DNA of 34,485 bases from an uncultured Coprococcus sp. (GCA_934247115.1 CAKQIY010000022.1:1-34485); one strand, 5' to 3'; shown: positions 23,561 to 32,398, numbered from the stretch's first letter. Made by a program: numbers and translations. The notes: generated by a model from the letters alone, not told the origin.

Positions 23561-25411
23561 CTATCTGTAGAACCACCAGCATCCATATCTAGGCATGACT
23601 GCTCCAAGCTCGCGGAGGGTCTTGCCTGATATGAGATCGGTATATATGTCAGCCTGATCCTCAGGCATAGTCCAGATGAGCTGATCCATGTTGCTGAAGT
23701 TGAAAAATGCCCTCAGCTCATGTCCTTCATATTCCCTCACTATTCCGAGGACGCTTGCACATCCTGTCTCTATGGTGTAGACATTTGCATTACATGAAAA
23801 TACATCATGCGATGCTCTGACATCCTCCATGTGGCGCAGCGCGTCAAATATCTTCATGGCTACAGGATCTTTATTTTCAACCTTGTCCCATGGGAAGTTT
23901 CCTCTGTGCAGATATCTGCTGTCCGCACATTTGTCCGGATCATTCTTATAAGTATAATCATTTGTCTGTCCTATCTCATCACCGCTGTACAGAACCGGGA
24001 TTCCGCTCTGTGCCAGCAGGTATCCATGAAGCATGAGATCACAGGCAATGGCCTGGTCGATCTTGTCTGCATTTGCCTCGTACTGACCGGCCTCAAGGCC
24101 TGACAGGGATGCTGTTGTTCCACACAGACGGGCATCTCCGAGTCTAGGATCATCGTTGTAGAGCTCGCCTCTGGAATTGCTGTCGTAGCCCTTGCCCGTG
24201 AAGTAGTCATTCAGGAACTTCTTGTGTGCCACCTCATCTATGCCGAACTGTGCCAGCCAGTCATAGTCAAGTCCCCAGCCGATATCATCGTGGCATCTGA
24301 GGTAATTCAGGAACACATAATCCTTTGGGAGTGCACACACCTGATCCATCTGGCGCTTTAAGAGTCCCACATTCTTTGTGGCTATCGTGTTCCATGTGGA
24401 TGCCATGGTTGTCACGTTGTAGAGCATATGACACTCGGGCTTGTCAACTGTTCCAAAGTATGGAACTACCTTTGAAGGCTCCATAACGACCTCTCCGAGA
24501 AGAAGGACTCCAGGACATACTATCTCACTGATTATCCTCATCATACGGACAAGAGTGTGAACCTGTGGAAGGTTACGGCAGTTTGTGCCTATCTGCTTCC
24601 ATATATACGGAACAGCGTCGAGTCTGATGACATCTATACCTCGGTTTGCCATGTACAGCATGTTGCCGACCATGTCATTGAATACCATAGGATTTGCATA
24701 GTTTAGATCCCACTGGTATGGATAAAATGTAGTCATGACCACCTGATTGCAGTCATTTATCCATGTGAAGTTACCAGGCGCCGTAGTTGGGAATACCTCA
24801 GGCACGGTCTCCTCGTAAATATTTGGAACAAACCAGTCATCATAGAAGAAATATCTGGATCTCGCGACAGGATCCCCCTGTCTCGCTGCCCTTGCCCACT
24901 CATGATCCTCGCTTGTATGGTTCATCACAAAGTCCAGACAACAGCTTATACCCTGTCTGTGGCACTCTGCAGTGAGGTCCTCCAGATCCTCCATGGTTCC
25001 AAGCTCAGGCTTTACCTTTCTGAAATCCGCAACAGCATATCCGCCGTCATCCCTGCCCTTAGGGCTTTCCAGCAGTGGCATAAAATGAAGATAATTCACA
25101 CCACATGACTTCACATATGGAAGCTTTTCTTTTACACCCTTCAGAGTTCCCGCGAATGCATTTGTGTACATCATCATACCCAGCAGATCATTCTGCTTGT
25201 ACCAGTCCGGATTCTTGACACGGCTTCTGTCCAGCTTCTTGAGATCAGAATTTCTCTCCTGATAATAACCATACAGAGAATCACACAGCCAGTCAAATGC
25301 CTCCATATTGTTGTTATAGAGCTCGCAGTAGAGCCACTTGAGCTCGTCATATCTCTCATCAAATCTCTTAGTATATTCTGCAGTCTTTTTCACTGTCTTT
25401 GAACCTGCCAT
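23561..25411 (-). CDS. Amylosucrase-like GH13 enzyme
   Basis: A 616-residue alpha-amylase-superfamily enzyme of the amylosucrase (GH13_4) type, close to the 636 residues of the Neisseria enzyme. The catalytic residues are nucleophile D265 (DVIRLDAVPYIWKQ), acid/base E307 (LLLGEVVMEP) and the H374-D375 pair in CHDDIGWG; RxHDDIGW is characteristic of amylosucrases. The N-terminal helical domain (1-75) is also as in that family. Amylosucrase transfers glucose from sucrose onto an alpha-1,4-glucan and releases fructose; sucrose hydrolysis is an alternative. The upstream fructokinase gene fits either reaction. No signal peptide, so cytosolic. Confidence 0.8.
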   Translation of the reverse strand: MAGSKTVKKTAEYTKRFDERYDELKWLYCELYNNNMEAFDWLCDSLYGYYQERNSDLKKLDRSRVKNPDWYKQNDLLGMMMYTNAFAGTLKGVKEKLPYVKSCGVNYLHFMPLLESPKGRDDGGYAVADFRKVKPELGTMEDLEDLTAECHRQGISCCLDFVMNHTSEDHEWARAARQGDPVARSRYFFYDDWFVPNIYEETVPEVFPTTAPGNFTWINDCNQVVMTTFYPYQWDLNYANPMVFNDMVGNMLYMANRGIDVIRLDAVPYIWKQIGTNCRNLPQVHTLVRMMRIISEIVCPGVLLLGEVVMEPSKVVPYFGTVDKPECHMLYNVTTMASTWNTIATKNVGLLKRQMDQVCALPKDYVFLNYLRCHDDIGWGLDYDWLAQFGIDEVAHKKFLNDYFTGKGYDSNSRGELYNDDPRLGDARLCGTTASLSGLEAGQYEANADKIDQAIACDLMLHGYLLAQSGIPVLYSGDEIGQTNDYTYKNDPDKCADSRYLHRGNFPWDKVENKDPVAMKIFDALRHMEDVRASHDVFSCNANVYTIETGCASVLGIVREYEGHELRAFFNFSNMDQLIWTMPEDQADIYTDLISGKTLRELGAVMPRYGCWWFYR

Positions 25412-25525
25412 TTATCTTCTCCTTTTCTGACTATAGTCAATCAACTTATCATTCTCATTTTATTTACATAATCTGTATCATTACCGTACATAACTAGTTT
25501 TAATCTGTTGCCGTCTTTTTGTCTA

Positions 25526-26491
25526 TTACTGTCTCTCGGCAATGAGTTTCTCAACCTCGGATCTCTCCGGCATAACCTTGAGCGCACCCTTGCGTGTTGT
25601 GATGATCGATGCAGCAGCATTTGCGAATACAAGCATCTCTGTAAGCTTATCAGTGTCAAGATCTTCAAGTCCATTATCAAGTACATAATTCAGCACGCAT
25701 GCACAGAAAGTGTCCCCAGCACCCGTGGTCTCTATAGTGTTCTCCTGGATAAACGGCTTTGCCTCAGCGACTACATCCCCGTAGTATGCACGGCTTCCAT
25801 CTCTTCCCATGGAGAGAAGTATCAGAGGTATATTGTATGTGTCCTGAAGTATCTTTATACCCTCGTCAAAATCCTCTCTTCCTGTGAACCACTGTATCTC
25901 ATTGTCCGATATCTTGAGCACATCACACTGTCTCATACCCCAGTCGATCTGATCATGGGCCTCGTCCAGCGTCTTCCACAGAGGCTCCCTGAGGTTCGGG
26001 TCAAATGTGACGATGCATCCAGCCTCCTTTGCAGCAGCCACAGCCTTCTGTGTTGCAGCACGTGACACTTCATATGTCAGTGAGAGTGATCCGAAATGGA
26101 ACAGCCTGGCATCCTTTATGATACTCTCATCCACCTCATCTGCGCTTAACATGATATCCGCTCCCGGATTCCTGTAAAATGAAAAGTCTCTGTCTCCGTC
26201 CTCGTAGGTATGCACAAACGCAAGTGTTGTATGTACATCCCTGTCAAACTTCAGATTGTCAGTATTGATCCCGGCATCAGCCACAACACCGGCAAGCATT
26301 TTTCCAAGGAAATCATCCCCTACCTTTCCAACAAATGCAGTCTTCTTGCCAAGCTTCTGCAGCATAGCGAGAACATTGCATGGTGCTCCGCCCGGATTGG
26401 CTTCCATCATCATATTGCCCTGTCCGCTGAGCCCGTTCTGTGTAAAGTCTATGAGCAGCTCTCCAAGTGCCACAACATCAAATCTCTTCAT
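25526..26491 (-). CDS. scrK: Fructokinase (PfkB/ribokinase family)
   Basis: A 321-residue sugar kinase, probably ATP:fructose 6-phosphotransferase. Motifs: ALGELLIDF at the start, the sugar-binding NPGGAPCNV (32-40) and the PfkB signature TTGAGDTF with catalytic base D260. The neighbour gives fructose from sucrose, supporting fructose as substrate. An AAGGGGG site precedes ATG 26491. The gene is first in an operon with the amylosucrase-like enzyme (114 bases between) under a promoter with a palindromic operator. Confidence 0.88.
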   Translation of the reverse strand: MKRFDVVALGELLIDFTQNGLSGQGNMMMEANPGGAPCNVLAMLQKLGKKTAFVGKVGDDFLGKMLAGVVADAGINTDNLKFDRDVHTTLAFVHTYEDGDRDFSFYRNPGADIMLSADEVDESIIKDARLFHFGSLSLTYEVSRAATQKAVAAAKEAGCIVTFDPNLREPLWKTLDEAHDQIDWGMRQCDVLKISDNEIQWFTGREDFDEGIKILQDTYNIPLILLSMGRDGSRAYYGDVVAEAKPFIQENTIETTGAGDTFCACVLNYVLDNGLEDLDTDKLTEMLVFANAAASIITTRKGALKVMPERSEVEKLIAERQ

Positions 26492-26566
26492 GGTACATAT
26501 CCCCCTTATAATCTAAAATAAATACGTGCCTGTTTATTTAACTGTTTATCACCAACAGCAAATGTA

Positions 26567-26580
26567 TGAAACATGTTTCA
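26567..26580. promoter_or_regulatory. 14-bp perfect palindrome, probable repressor operator
   Basis: TGAAACATGTTTCA is perfectly symmetric and lies from about +6 to +20 of the fructokinase promoter. Form and position fit a LacI-family sugar repressor; the centre is AT rather than the CG of a CcpA cre site. No repressor gene is adjacent. Confidence 0.6.
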
Positions 26581-26592
26581 CCATATATGTGT

Positions 26593-26622
26593 ATTCTACA
26601 TTTTATCATCGCCAGCCGTCAA
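26593..26622 (-). promoter_or_regulatory. Promoter of the fructokinase/amylosucrase operon
   Basis: On the minus strand TTGACG (26622-26617), 18 bases, TAGAAT (26598-26593). The rest of 26492-26881 holds only the operator and a terminator; no gene is seen. Confidence 0.7.
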
Positions 26623-26774
26623 GATGATTTTTAAATATGTGTTGCTTTTATTATATCAGACATACGATTTTAGCATATGGCGATATCTATAATATTCTTG
26701 TATTTATGTAACACGAGGCCTTGTAGATATTCATCTCAGTTCTACGCAATAGCATGCTCCAGTTCGTTGCTCAT

Positions 26775-26819
26775 AAAAAAACATCCCCTGATCATCTGTA
26801 ATCATAACCCGGGGATGTT
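26775..26819 (-). terminator. Terminator of the cold-shock gene
   Basis: On the minus strand AACATCCCC (26819-26811) pairs with GGGGATGTT (26788-26780), with an inner ATGAT/ATCAT-like stem, followed by a T run. It lies about 60 bases after the csp stop. Confidence 0.8.
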
Positions 26820-26881
26820 CTCCTAATTCAACATGTATTCGCTTTAAATATATGGCTGTTTTGACATATACCGCATTGTAT

Positions 26882-27082
26882 TTACAGTTTTGTCACATTT
26901 GCCGCCTGTGGACCCTTTTCACCGTCCACAACCTCATACTCTACTGTATCTCCCTCTTCAAGAACCTTGAAGCCCTCCATATTCAGTGCTGAGAAATGTA
27001 CAAATACATCTGCTCCATCCTCATCACATATAAAGCCGTAGCCTTTCTTTGCATTAAACCATTTTACTTTTCCTGTCTTCAT
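26882..27082 (-). CDS. Cold-shock domain protein (CspA family)
   Basis: A 66-residue single cold-shock domain that binds single-stranded nucleic acid and can melt RNA hairpins. RNP1 is KGYGFICDE and RNP2 is VFVHFSAL; the end ANVTKL is standard for Firmicutes Csp. AAGGAGG lies 7 bases before the ATG. The gene has its own promoter at the end of the branching-enzyme gene and a leader of about 110 bases with a strong terminator-like hairpin, suggesting control by attenuation. Confidence 0.95.
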   Translation of the reverse strand: MKTGKVKWFNAKKGYGFICDEDGADVFVHFSALNMEGFKVLEEGDTVEYEVVDGEKGPQAANVTKL

Positions 27083-27149
27083 ACTGCTTCCTCCTTAAAA
27101 ACTACCTGGATTCTTACGATCAGGAAGATCGTCATCCGCCTGATGTACA

Positions 27150-27187
27150 AAAAAGGGGCACAGAACGATATCGTTCTGTGCCCCTTT
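27150..27187. terminator. 36-base perfect palindrome with T run: glgB terminator inside the csp leader
   Basis: Positions 27152-27187 read the same on both strands (half-site AAAGGGGCACAGAACGAT). Followed on the minus strand by a T run. It lies after glgB and thus can end that transcript, but it is also downstream of the csp promoter at 27202-27230, so csp transcription must pass it. Confidence 0.85.
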
Positions 27188-27201
27188 GCACTTACATTGA
27201 C

Positions 27202-27230
27202 ATTATATGACCTGTTGTCTCATATTGCAA
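27202..27230 (-). promoter_or_regulatory. Promoter of the cold-shock gene
   Basis: On the minus strand TTGCAA (27230-27225), 17 bases, consensus TATAAT (27207-27202), beginning two bases after the glgB stop codon. Confidence 0.8.
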
Positions 27231-27232
27231 GT

Positions 27233-29785
27233 TTATTTTTTGCGTGCTTTTATATCTTTCTTGATGTCATCAGCAACAGCCGTCACTGACTTTTCTATAT
27301 CTGCTATATCATCCTTTACCACTGCTGAGATCTCAGATGCCTCCTTCTTCAGCTCAGCAGTTTTCTTCTCTGCTTCCTTTTTCAGCTCACCTGTCTTCTT
27401 CTCCGCCTCTTTCTTCAGCTCGGCAGCCTTCTTCTCGGCATCTTTCTTTATCTCCGAGGCCTTCTTCTGTGCCGCTGCAGCCTTTTTCTTTGCAGCGTCC
27501 ACACGCTTCTTTGCAGCAGCCTTGGCTGCCGCTTCCTTCTTCTCAAGCTCAGGTGTCATATCCGTGTAATCGTACTCAAACACAACTGTTGAGAGTGGCG
27601 GAACCGTGATGTCTATACTATAAGGAGTTCTGGCATTCTTCTTGTCCAGTGCCTTGACCGGCTTGCTGTTGAGTCTGCCCTTTCCGCCAAACTGTACATC
27701 ATCTGAGCTGAGTATCTCCTTGTATGTCGTGTAACACGGAACCGGTATACTGTAATTATCTCTCTCAACCGGAGTGAAGTTGCATACGAAAAGCAGCTGC
27801 TTCTTCGAAGTTGAGCCTCGTCTTACAAATGAAAGTATGCTCATGTCAGGATGATCGCAGTCTGTCCACTCAAATCCCATTGGATCTGTGTCATTCGCAT
27901 ACATCGCATCATTGGTATTGTAAAGCTTGTTGAGTGCTTTGATATACCTCTCCATACCCTGATTGAGCGGATTGTCTAAGACGAACCAATCAAGGCTTCT
28001 CGCCTCACTCCACTCTCTAGGCTGTGCAAATTCCTGACCCATAAAGAGCAGCTTCTTGCCCGGATGTCCATACATGAATCCGTACGCAGTTCTGAGATTT
28101 GCAAATTTGTCCTCCTCGCTGCCAGGCATCTTTTCTATCATTGAACGCTTGAGATGAACTACCTCGTCGTGGGATATGACGAGAACATAATTCTCAGCAT
28201 ACGCATACGAAAGACTGAAAGTCAGCATGTTCTGGTTGTTCTGTCTGAAATATGGATCCATCTGCATATACTCAAGGAAGTCATTCATCCATCCCATATT
28301 CCACTTGAACAGGAAACCAAGTCCGTCCATGGATGCTGGAGCAGTTACACCTGCCCACGCTGTTGACTCCTCTGCTATGAGATATGCACCCGGATTTCTC
28401 TCCTCCATGATGCGGTTTATATTCTGCATGAGGGATATCGCCTCAAGGTTCTCATTGCCGCCATGCTCATTCGGAAGCCACTGTCCATCCTGCTTGCCAT
28501 AGTCGAGATACAGCATGGATGCAACAGCATCCACGCGAAGTCCGTCTATATGGAACTTCTCGACCCAGAACAGAGCATTTGCCGTGAGGAAGTTTGCCAC
28601 CTCATTGCGGCCATAGTCAAATATATATGTACCCCAGTCAGGATGCTCTCCTCTTCTTGGATCCGGATGCTCATAGAGCGGCATTCCATCGAAACGTCCA
28701 AGTCCGTGTGCATCCCTAGGGAAATGTGCAGGTACCCAGTCGAGGATAACGCTGATTCCCTTGCTGTGCATGTAATCAACAAAATACATAAAATCTACGG
28801 CATCACCATATCTGCTGGTCGGCGCATAGTAATTGGTAACCTGGTATCCCCATGAGCCGTCAAACGGATACTCTGATATACCCATGAGCTCAACATGCGT
28901 ATATCCCATCTCATTGAGATAGTCTGCCACCATAGGAGCGAGCTCCCTGTATGTGTAGAAGCCTGCATCGTCATCCTCCACCTTCTTGCGCCATGAGCCG
29001 AGATGCATCTCGTATATGGACATAGGCATGCGCATTCTGTCAGTACGACAGGCCTTGCTTCTCTCCTTCATCCATGAGTTGTCCTTCCACTTATAGCTGC
29101 TTATGTCCGCAACCACAGAGGCATTCTCAGGTCTCATCTGACACTGGTTGCCATATGGATCCGCTTTGTACAGTATCTCTCCATATCTTGTCATGATCTG
29201 ATACTTGTACACAGCACCCGGCTCCACTCCCGGCAGGAACAGTTCGTATATTCCCTCATTTGCTGTGATCTGCATAGGATTTACATTGCCATCCCAGAGA
29301 TTGAAATCACCGACCACACTTACACGTCTTGCATGAGGTGCCCACACAGCAAAGTAGGTTCCACGTACACCATCTATAGTCATAGGGTGTGCGCCAAGCT
29401 TCTCATATATATTGTAATGTCTGCCCTCTGCAAAAAGGTATGTGTCAAAATCCGTGATAAGCGATTCAAATGAATATGGATCTGCACTGTTTATAACGGT
29501 GCCATCCTCATATGTAGTGACAACATTGTACCTGTTGCCGTCGTATTCCTTCTTATCAAAATATATTGCGAACAGACCTTCATTGGTCATCTGCTCCATG
29601 GTGTGTACTTTCTTGCCTGTGCGCGATGTAACCTCTACCCTGATCGCCCCCGGCTTGTACACAACGATTATCTGACCTTCACCATAATCATGGATTCCCA
29701 GAAGATGCTTTGGCGCATTGATCTTGCTGGCAATGAGCTCATCATAGAGCACCCAGTTTATCCACTCCTCAATTCTTTTTCTCAT
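27233..29785 (-). CDS. glgB: 1,4-alpha-glucan branching enzyme with Lys/Ala-rich C-terminal tail
   Basis: An 850-residue GH13_9 branching enzyme that makes alpha-1,6 branches in glycogen. An N-terminal domain and CBM48 (about 110-230) precede the catalytic barrel, with nucleophile D419 (HIDGLRVDAVASMLYLDYG), acid/base E472 (LIAEESTAW) and VISHDEVVH near residue 540. The usual protein ends around residue 740 (STVVFEYDY). Here 110 further residues follow (741-850), almost only Lys, Ala, Glu and Asp, with an 11-residue period. A GGGAGG site precedes ATG 29785. Co-transcribed with the small membrane protein upstream (24-base gap). Confidence 0.94.
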   Translation of the reverse strand: MRKRIEEWINWVLYDELIASKINAPKHLLGIHDYGEGQIIVVYKPGAIRVEVTSRTGKKVHTMEQMTNEGLFAIYFDKKEYDGNRYNVVTTYEDGTVINSADPYSFESLITDFDTYLFAEGRHYNIYEKLGAHPMTIDGVRGTYFAVWAPHARRVSVVGDFNLWDGNVNPMQITANEGIYELFLPGVEPGAVYKYQIMTRYGEILYKADPYGNQCQMRPENASVVADISSYKWKDNSWMKERSKACRTDRMRMPMSIYEMHLGSWRKKVEDDDAGFYTYRELAPMVADYLNEMGYTHVELMGISEYPFDGSWGYQVTNYYAPTSRYGDAVDFMYFVDYMHSKGISVILDWVPAHFPRDAHGLGRFDGMPLYEHPDPRRGEHPDWGTYIFDYGRNEVANFLTANALFWVEKFHIDGLRVDAVASMLYLDYGKQDGQWLPNEHGGNENLEAISLMQNINRIMEERNPGAYLIAEESTAWAGVTAPASMDGLGFLFKWNMGWMNDFLEYMQMDPYFRQNNQNMLTFSLSYAYAENYVLVISHDEVVHLKRSMIEKMPGSEEDKFANLRTAYGFMYGHPGKKLLFMGQEFAQPREWSEARSLDWFVLDNPLNQGMERYIKALNKLYNTNDAMYANDTDPMGFEWTDCDHPDMSILSFVRRGSTSKKQLLFVCNFTPVERDNYSIPVPCYTTYKEILSSDDVQFGGKGRLNSKPVKALDKKNARTPYSIDITVPPLSTVVFEYDYTDMTPELEKKEAAAKAAAKKRVDAAKKKAAAAQKKASEIKKDAEKKAAELKKEAEKKTGELKKEAEKKTAELKKEASEISAVVKDDIADIEKSVTAVADDIKKDIKARKK
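27347..27445. repeat. Three 33-bp coding repeats in the glgB tail
   Basis: Each 33-bp unit encodes one 11-mer: KDAEKKAAELK, KEAEKKTGELK, KEAEKKTAELK (residues 781-813). Two more degenerate 11-mers follow. Composition and period resemble group 3 LEA proteins or amphipathic coiled coils. Confidence 0.85.
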
Positions 29786-29809
29786 AACTACCTCCCATTA
29801 TGTAACCTT

Positions 29810-30490
29810 CTATCTGAATTTGTGTGGACGTGATTTCTTATAGCTGATAACCCTGACTGCTATAGTCACCACAAGTCCCACAAATATCGTTCCAACATAC
29901 ACCCAGAGAACCTTCGTTCCTGTACCAGCCGGTATTATATCCGGCAGGACATCGTGTCCTGGCAACAGCTCCGTATAGCTTCCGTCAAACACCATTCTTC
30001 TTATGCCATACATTATCCCACCGCCGGATACAGTCATGGCTATAAAACTGATTATACCTATTATAACACCTGCTGCGCCGCCCCATACAACACACTCATA
30101 CAGTCTCCTTCTCCTTATGACCACAAAGCATGCTACAAGGAGCACTATGGATATAAACACTCCATTGCTGGCCTTAGACTTAATGTCTGCAAGCTGTTCA
30201 AGTCTGATGACATTCTCAGTAGACAGATATATATTGCCAAGTCTGTACTCCTGTTCACTGTCTCCGTCAAGTCCATCAAGCACAATACAATACTCAACCC
30301 ACGCATCAAAATCCGACAGCTTCTCAGTCTGTCCATTGTTCATGACCGCGTTTATCGTATCACCGCCGCTCGGGCTGTAGCTCTTCTCCGTAACTCTGCA
30401 CACACTGAATGAACACATTAACGCCGTGGAGATGATCAGTAATACCAGCGAAAGTGCCATTACAACCTGAAAAAATCTATATTTAAACAT
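29810..30490 (-). CDS. Integral membrane protein, DUF1461-like
   Basis: A 226-residue protein with an N-terminal transmembrane helix (about 7-30), a polar outer segment (about 31-105) and three further helices (about 108-125, 132-153, 190-212), ending in a basic tail KKSRPHKFR. This layout and the YLSTENVIRLEQLADIKSKA segment before helix 2 resemble the DUF1461/TIGR01906 family of Firmicutes membrane proteins, of unknown function; the match is weak. The start ATG 30490 has only a poor ribosome binding site (GCAGAG). It is directly upstream of glgB. Confidence 0.6.
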   Translation of the reverse strand: MFKYRFFQVVMALSLVLLIISTALMCSFSVCRVTEKSYSPSGGDTINAVMNNGQTEKLSDFDAWVEYCIVLDGLDGDSEQEYRLGNIYLSTENVIRLEQLADIKSKASNGVFISIVLLVACFVVIRRRRLYECVVWGGAAGVIIGIISFIAMTVSGGGIMYGIRRMVFDGSYTELLPGHDVLPDIIPAGTGTKVLWVYVGTIFVGLVVTIAVRVISYKKSRPHKFR

Positions 30491-30552
30491 CTGTATATTT
30501 CTCTGCTTTTCTTATATTATATATGTATGGGGCCATCAGCCCCACTGCATAT

Positions 30553-30581
30553 ATGATACCATTTACCACTTTTTATGTAAA
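30553..30581 (-). promoter_or_regulatory. Promoter of the membrane protein-glgB operon
   Basis: On the minus strand TTTACA (30581-30576), 17 bases, TATCAT (30558-30553), with TGG before the -10. The leader holds a small GGGGC-TGAT-GGCCCC-type hairpin near 30530-30544. Confidence 0.6.
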
Positions 30582-30670
30582 GGAAAGTAACACTTTGTTT
30601 TACTTCATTTTTCTTTGAAAGCGTCACGGAAATTATCCATGAAAATACGCAGTTTTTTTGTTTTTTAGAC

Positions 30671-30699
30671 TTGACAACGAATTGTGTTTCATCTATTAT
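30671..30699 (+). promoter_or_regulatory. Promoter of rpsT
   Basis: TTGACA (30671-30676), 17 bases, TATTAT (30694-30699); about 80 bases of leader before the TTG start of rpsT. Confidence 0.85.
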
Positions 30700-30787
30700 A
30701 TGTGAGTATGTTTACATTGAATTGTCCGTGTCCGGTTTTAATGTAAAACCTTATTATATTTAATTAGAATTTATGGAGGTAAGAATT

Positions 30788-31051
30788 TTGGCTAATATCA
30801 AATCTGCAAAGAAGAGAATCAATGTTATCGAGAAGAAGACACTTAGAAACAAGATGATCAAGTCTAAGGTTAAGACAGTTATCAAGAAGGTAGAGGCTGC
30901 TATCGCTGCTGGTGATAAGGCTGCTGCTCAGCAGGCACTCGTTGTTGCTACATCAGAGATCAACAAAGCTGCTTCAAAGGGTATCTACCACAAGAACAAC
31001 GCTGCACGTAAGGTATCACGTCTTGCAGTTGCAGTTAACAAGATGGCTTAA
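30788..31051 (+). CDS. rpsT: Small ribosomal subunit protein bS20
   Basis: An 87-residue ribosomal protein that binds 16S rRNA. It begins with the standard (M)ANIKSAKKRI and is rich in Lys and Ala throughout (KSKVKTVIKKVEAAI, then KGIYHKNNAARKVSRLA). Translation starts at TTG 30788 with TGGAGG 8 bases upstream; a UUG start is a known feature of rpsT in E. coli, where it takes part in autoregulation. An ATG 15 bases earlier overlaps the ribosome binding site and is unlikely. Confidence 0.96.
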   Translation: MANIKSAKKRINVIEKKTLRNKMIKSKVKTVIKKVEAAIAAGDKAAAQQALVVATSEINKAASKGIYHKNNAARKVSRLAVAVNKMA

Positions 31052-31145
31052 GCATCTGACTGATAACTACATAACTTTGACACAAGGATTTGGATATATT
31101 AAACGGCTGCATATATTTGAACCAATCATAGTTATATAAAACTTT

Positions 31146-31178
31146 AAAAAACAGCATTCCACCGGAATGCTGTTTTTT
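31146..31178. terminator. Bidirectional terminator between rpsT and the VWA gene
   Basis: A perfect 15-bp stem, AAAAAACAGCATTCC (31146-31160) with its complement (31164-31178), three-base loop, T runs on both strands. Confidence 0.9.
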
Positions 31179-31192
31179 GTTTGCTATTCGCC

Positions 31193-32398
31193 TTATATCT
31201 GCACGGTGATTCCCCACGGACACTGCCTGTCAGATCCTGTTATTATCCATAGAACCGGAACCTCCAATGACATCTTCTCATACGGCCACTCTGCATATCC
31301 ATCAGTCAGTATTACAACTGCCCGTGGAAGCTCATCCTCCATGTGTTCTACCATATATTCAAATATCACATAAAAATCCGTTCCGCCTCCACCCACAGGT
31401 TTTATGTCCATAAGTGAATCGACATCATCAAATTCCACCGGATCAGTAACCTGTAGATCAAAGAAGCTCAGCATAGCCTTGAAGCTTGTGAACTGCGTGA
31501 CCGCGGACTTAAGTTCCGCGTATACAACTTCAAGTGTCTCTTTTTTCACCGATGCACTAGTGTCAACCACAAACCATATGTCCTCCACCCTGTACGACTC
31601 TGTCTCATTGAATGCAGGGAGCAGAAATTCGCTGTCAGAATATCTTCTGTCCACTGGGTTAAAACTGTAGTCATAATTATCACATGCTGTCTGGACAAAA
31701 TCATGCAGAAGTTCCCTCCAGTTGACCCGTCCCGCATCAGGCAGTTCATCAGCCAGCTTCCTTACCGCCACTGGTATACCTGCTGTCCCTGTCACTCTCA
31801 TGTCTTCTATAGCCTGTCTGAGAATCCTGTCGAGTTCATCCACAAGCTCCTGATCAACCTTTATCTGTCCCCACAGATCATGCCGGTCCAATGTCTGATC
31901 CTGTTTTGCTTCATTATCTGAAGTTCCAGGCTGCATCGAATCCTCGTCTCCACCTGGCATAGACACTCCTAGGTCCATCAGCATGTCATATACATCCTCG
32001 GCACTGTACAGGTATCCCTCCTTATCATCAGGAGCTTTATGCATGACTTCCTCACCATCAACTGTAAATGATGTGACACCCATACTTTTCATTATATTTG
32101 AATTCACCACTATGTCTGCTGCAACATTGTATATCTCACTTATTTTGTTCTCTCCTCTTATACAGTGTCTCAAGACATTGTGCATAACCTCATGCATCAT
32201 CACAAACTGAAGTTCTTCACTGCTCAGCCTGAGAACAAACTGCGGATCAAATATCAGCTTCCTCATATCCGTTGCCGCAGTACCACAGTCCGCAAGTGCA
32301 ATCCGTAGGTTCATGAGTATCGAACCATAGAATGGATACAGCATGACTATTTCACTGCGGGCCGCACTTATCGCCTCTATAACCTTTCTGCGCTCCAT
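31193..32398 (-). CDS. Metallopeptidase-like/VWA-domain protein (DUF2201 type), MoxR partner
   Basis: A 401-residue protein. The N-terminal zincin-like domain has HEVMH at 69-73 and a downstream NVAADIVVN block, as in DUF2201_N. An acidic linker (about 145-195) leads to a VWA-like domain (about 272-401) whose MIDAS motif is DTSAS (279-283), with GGGGTDF and ILTDGY further on. Such proteins occur beside MoxR AAA+ ATPases and are thought to be paired chaperone or co-chelatase-like partners; the substrate is unknown. AAGGAGG lies 7 bases before ATG 32398, 9 bases after the MoxR stop. Confidence 0.88.
   Translation of the reverse strand: MERRKVIEAISAARSEIVMLYPFYGSILMNLRIALADCGTAATDMRKLIFDPQFVLRLSSEELQFVMMHEVMHNVLRHCIRGENKISEIYNVAADIVVNSNIMKSMGVTSFTVDGEEVMHKAPDDKEGYLYSAEDVYDMLMDLGVSMPGGDEDSMQPGTSDNEAKQDQTLDRHDLWGQIKVDQELVDELDRILRQAIEDMRVTGTAGIPVAVRKLADELPDAGRVNWRELLHDFVQTACDNYDYSFNPVDRRYSDSEFLLPAFNETESYRVEDIWFVVDTSASVKKETLEVVYAELKSAVTQFTSFKAMLSFFDLQVTDPVEFDDVDSLMDIKPVGGGGTDFYVIFEYMVEHMEDELPRAVVILTDGYAEWPYEKMSLEVPVLWIITGSDRQCPWGITVQI

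Noticed and set aside
26567..26580. CcpA cre site upstream of fructokinase
   Set aside because: The palindrome has the right length and arms but lacks the central CG of cre consensus; a dedicated repressor site is more likely.
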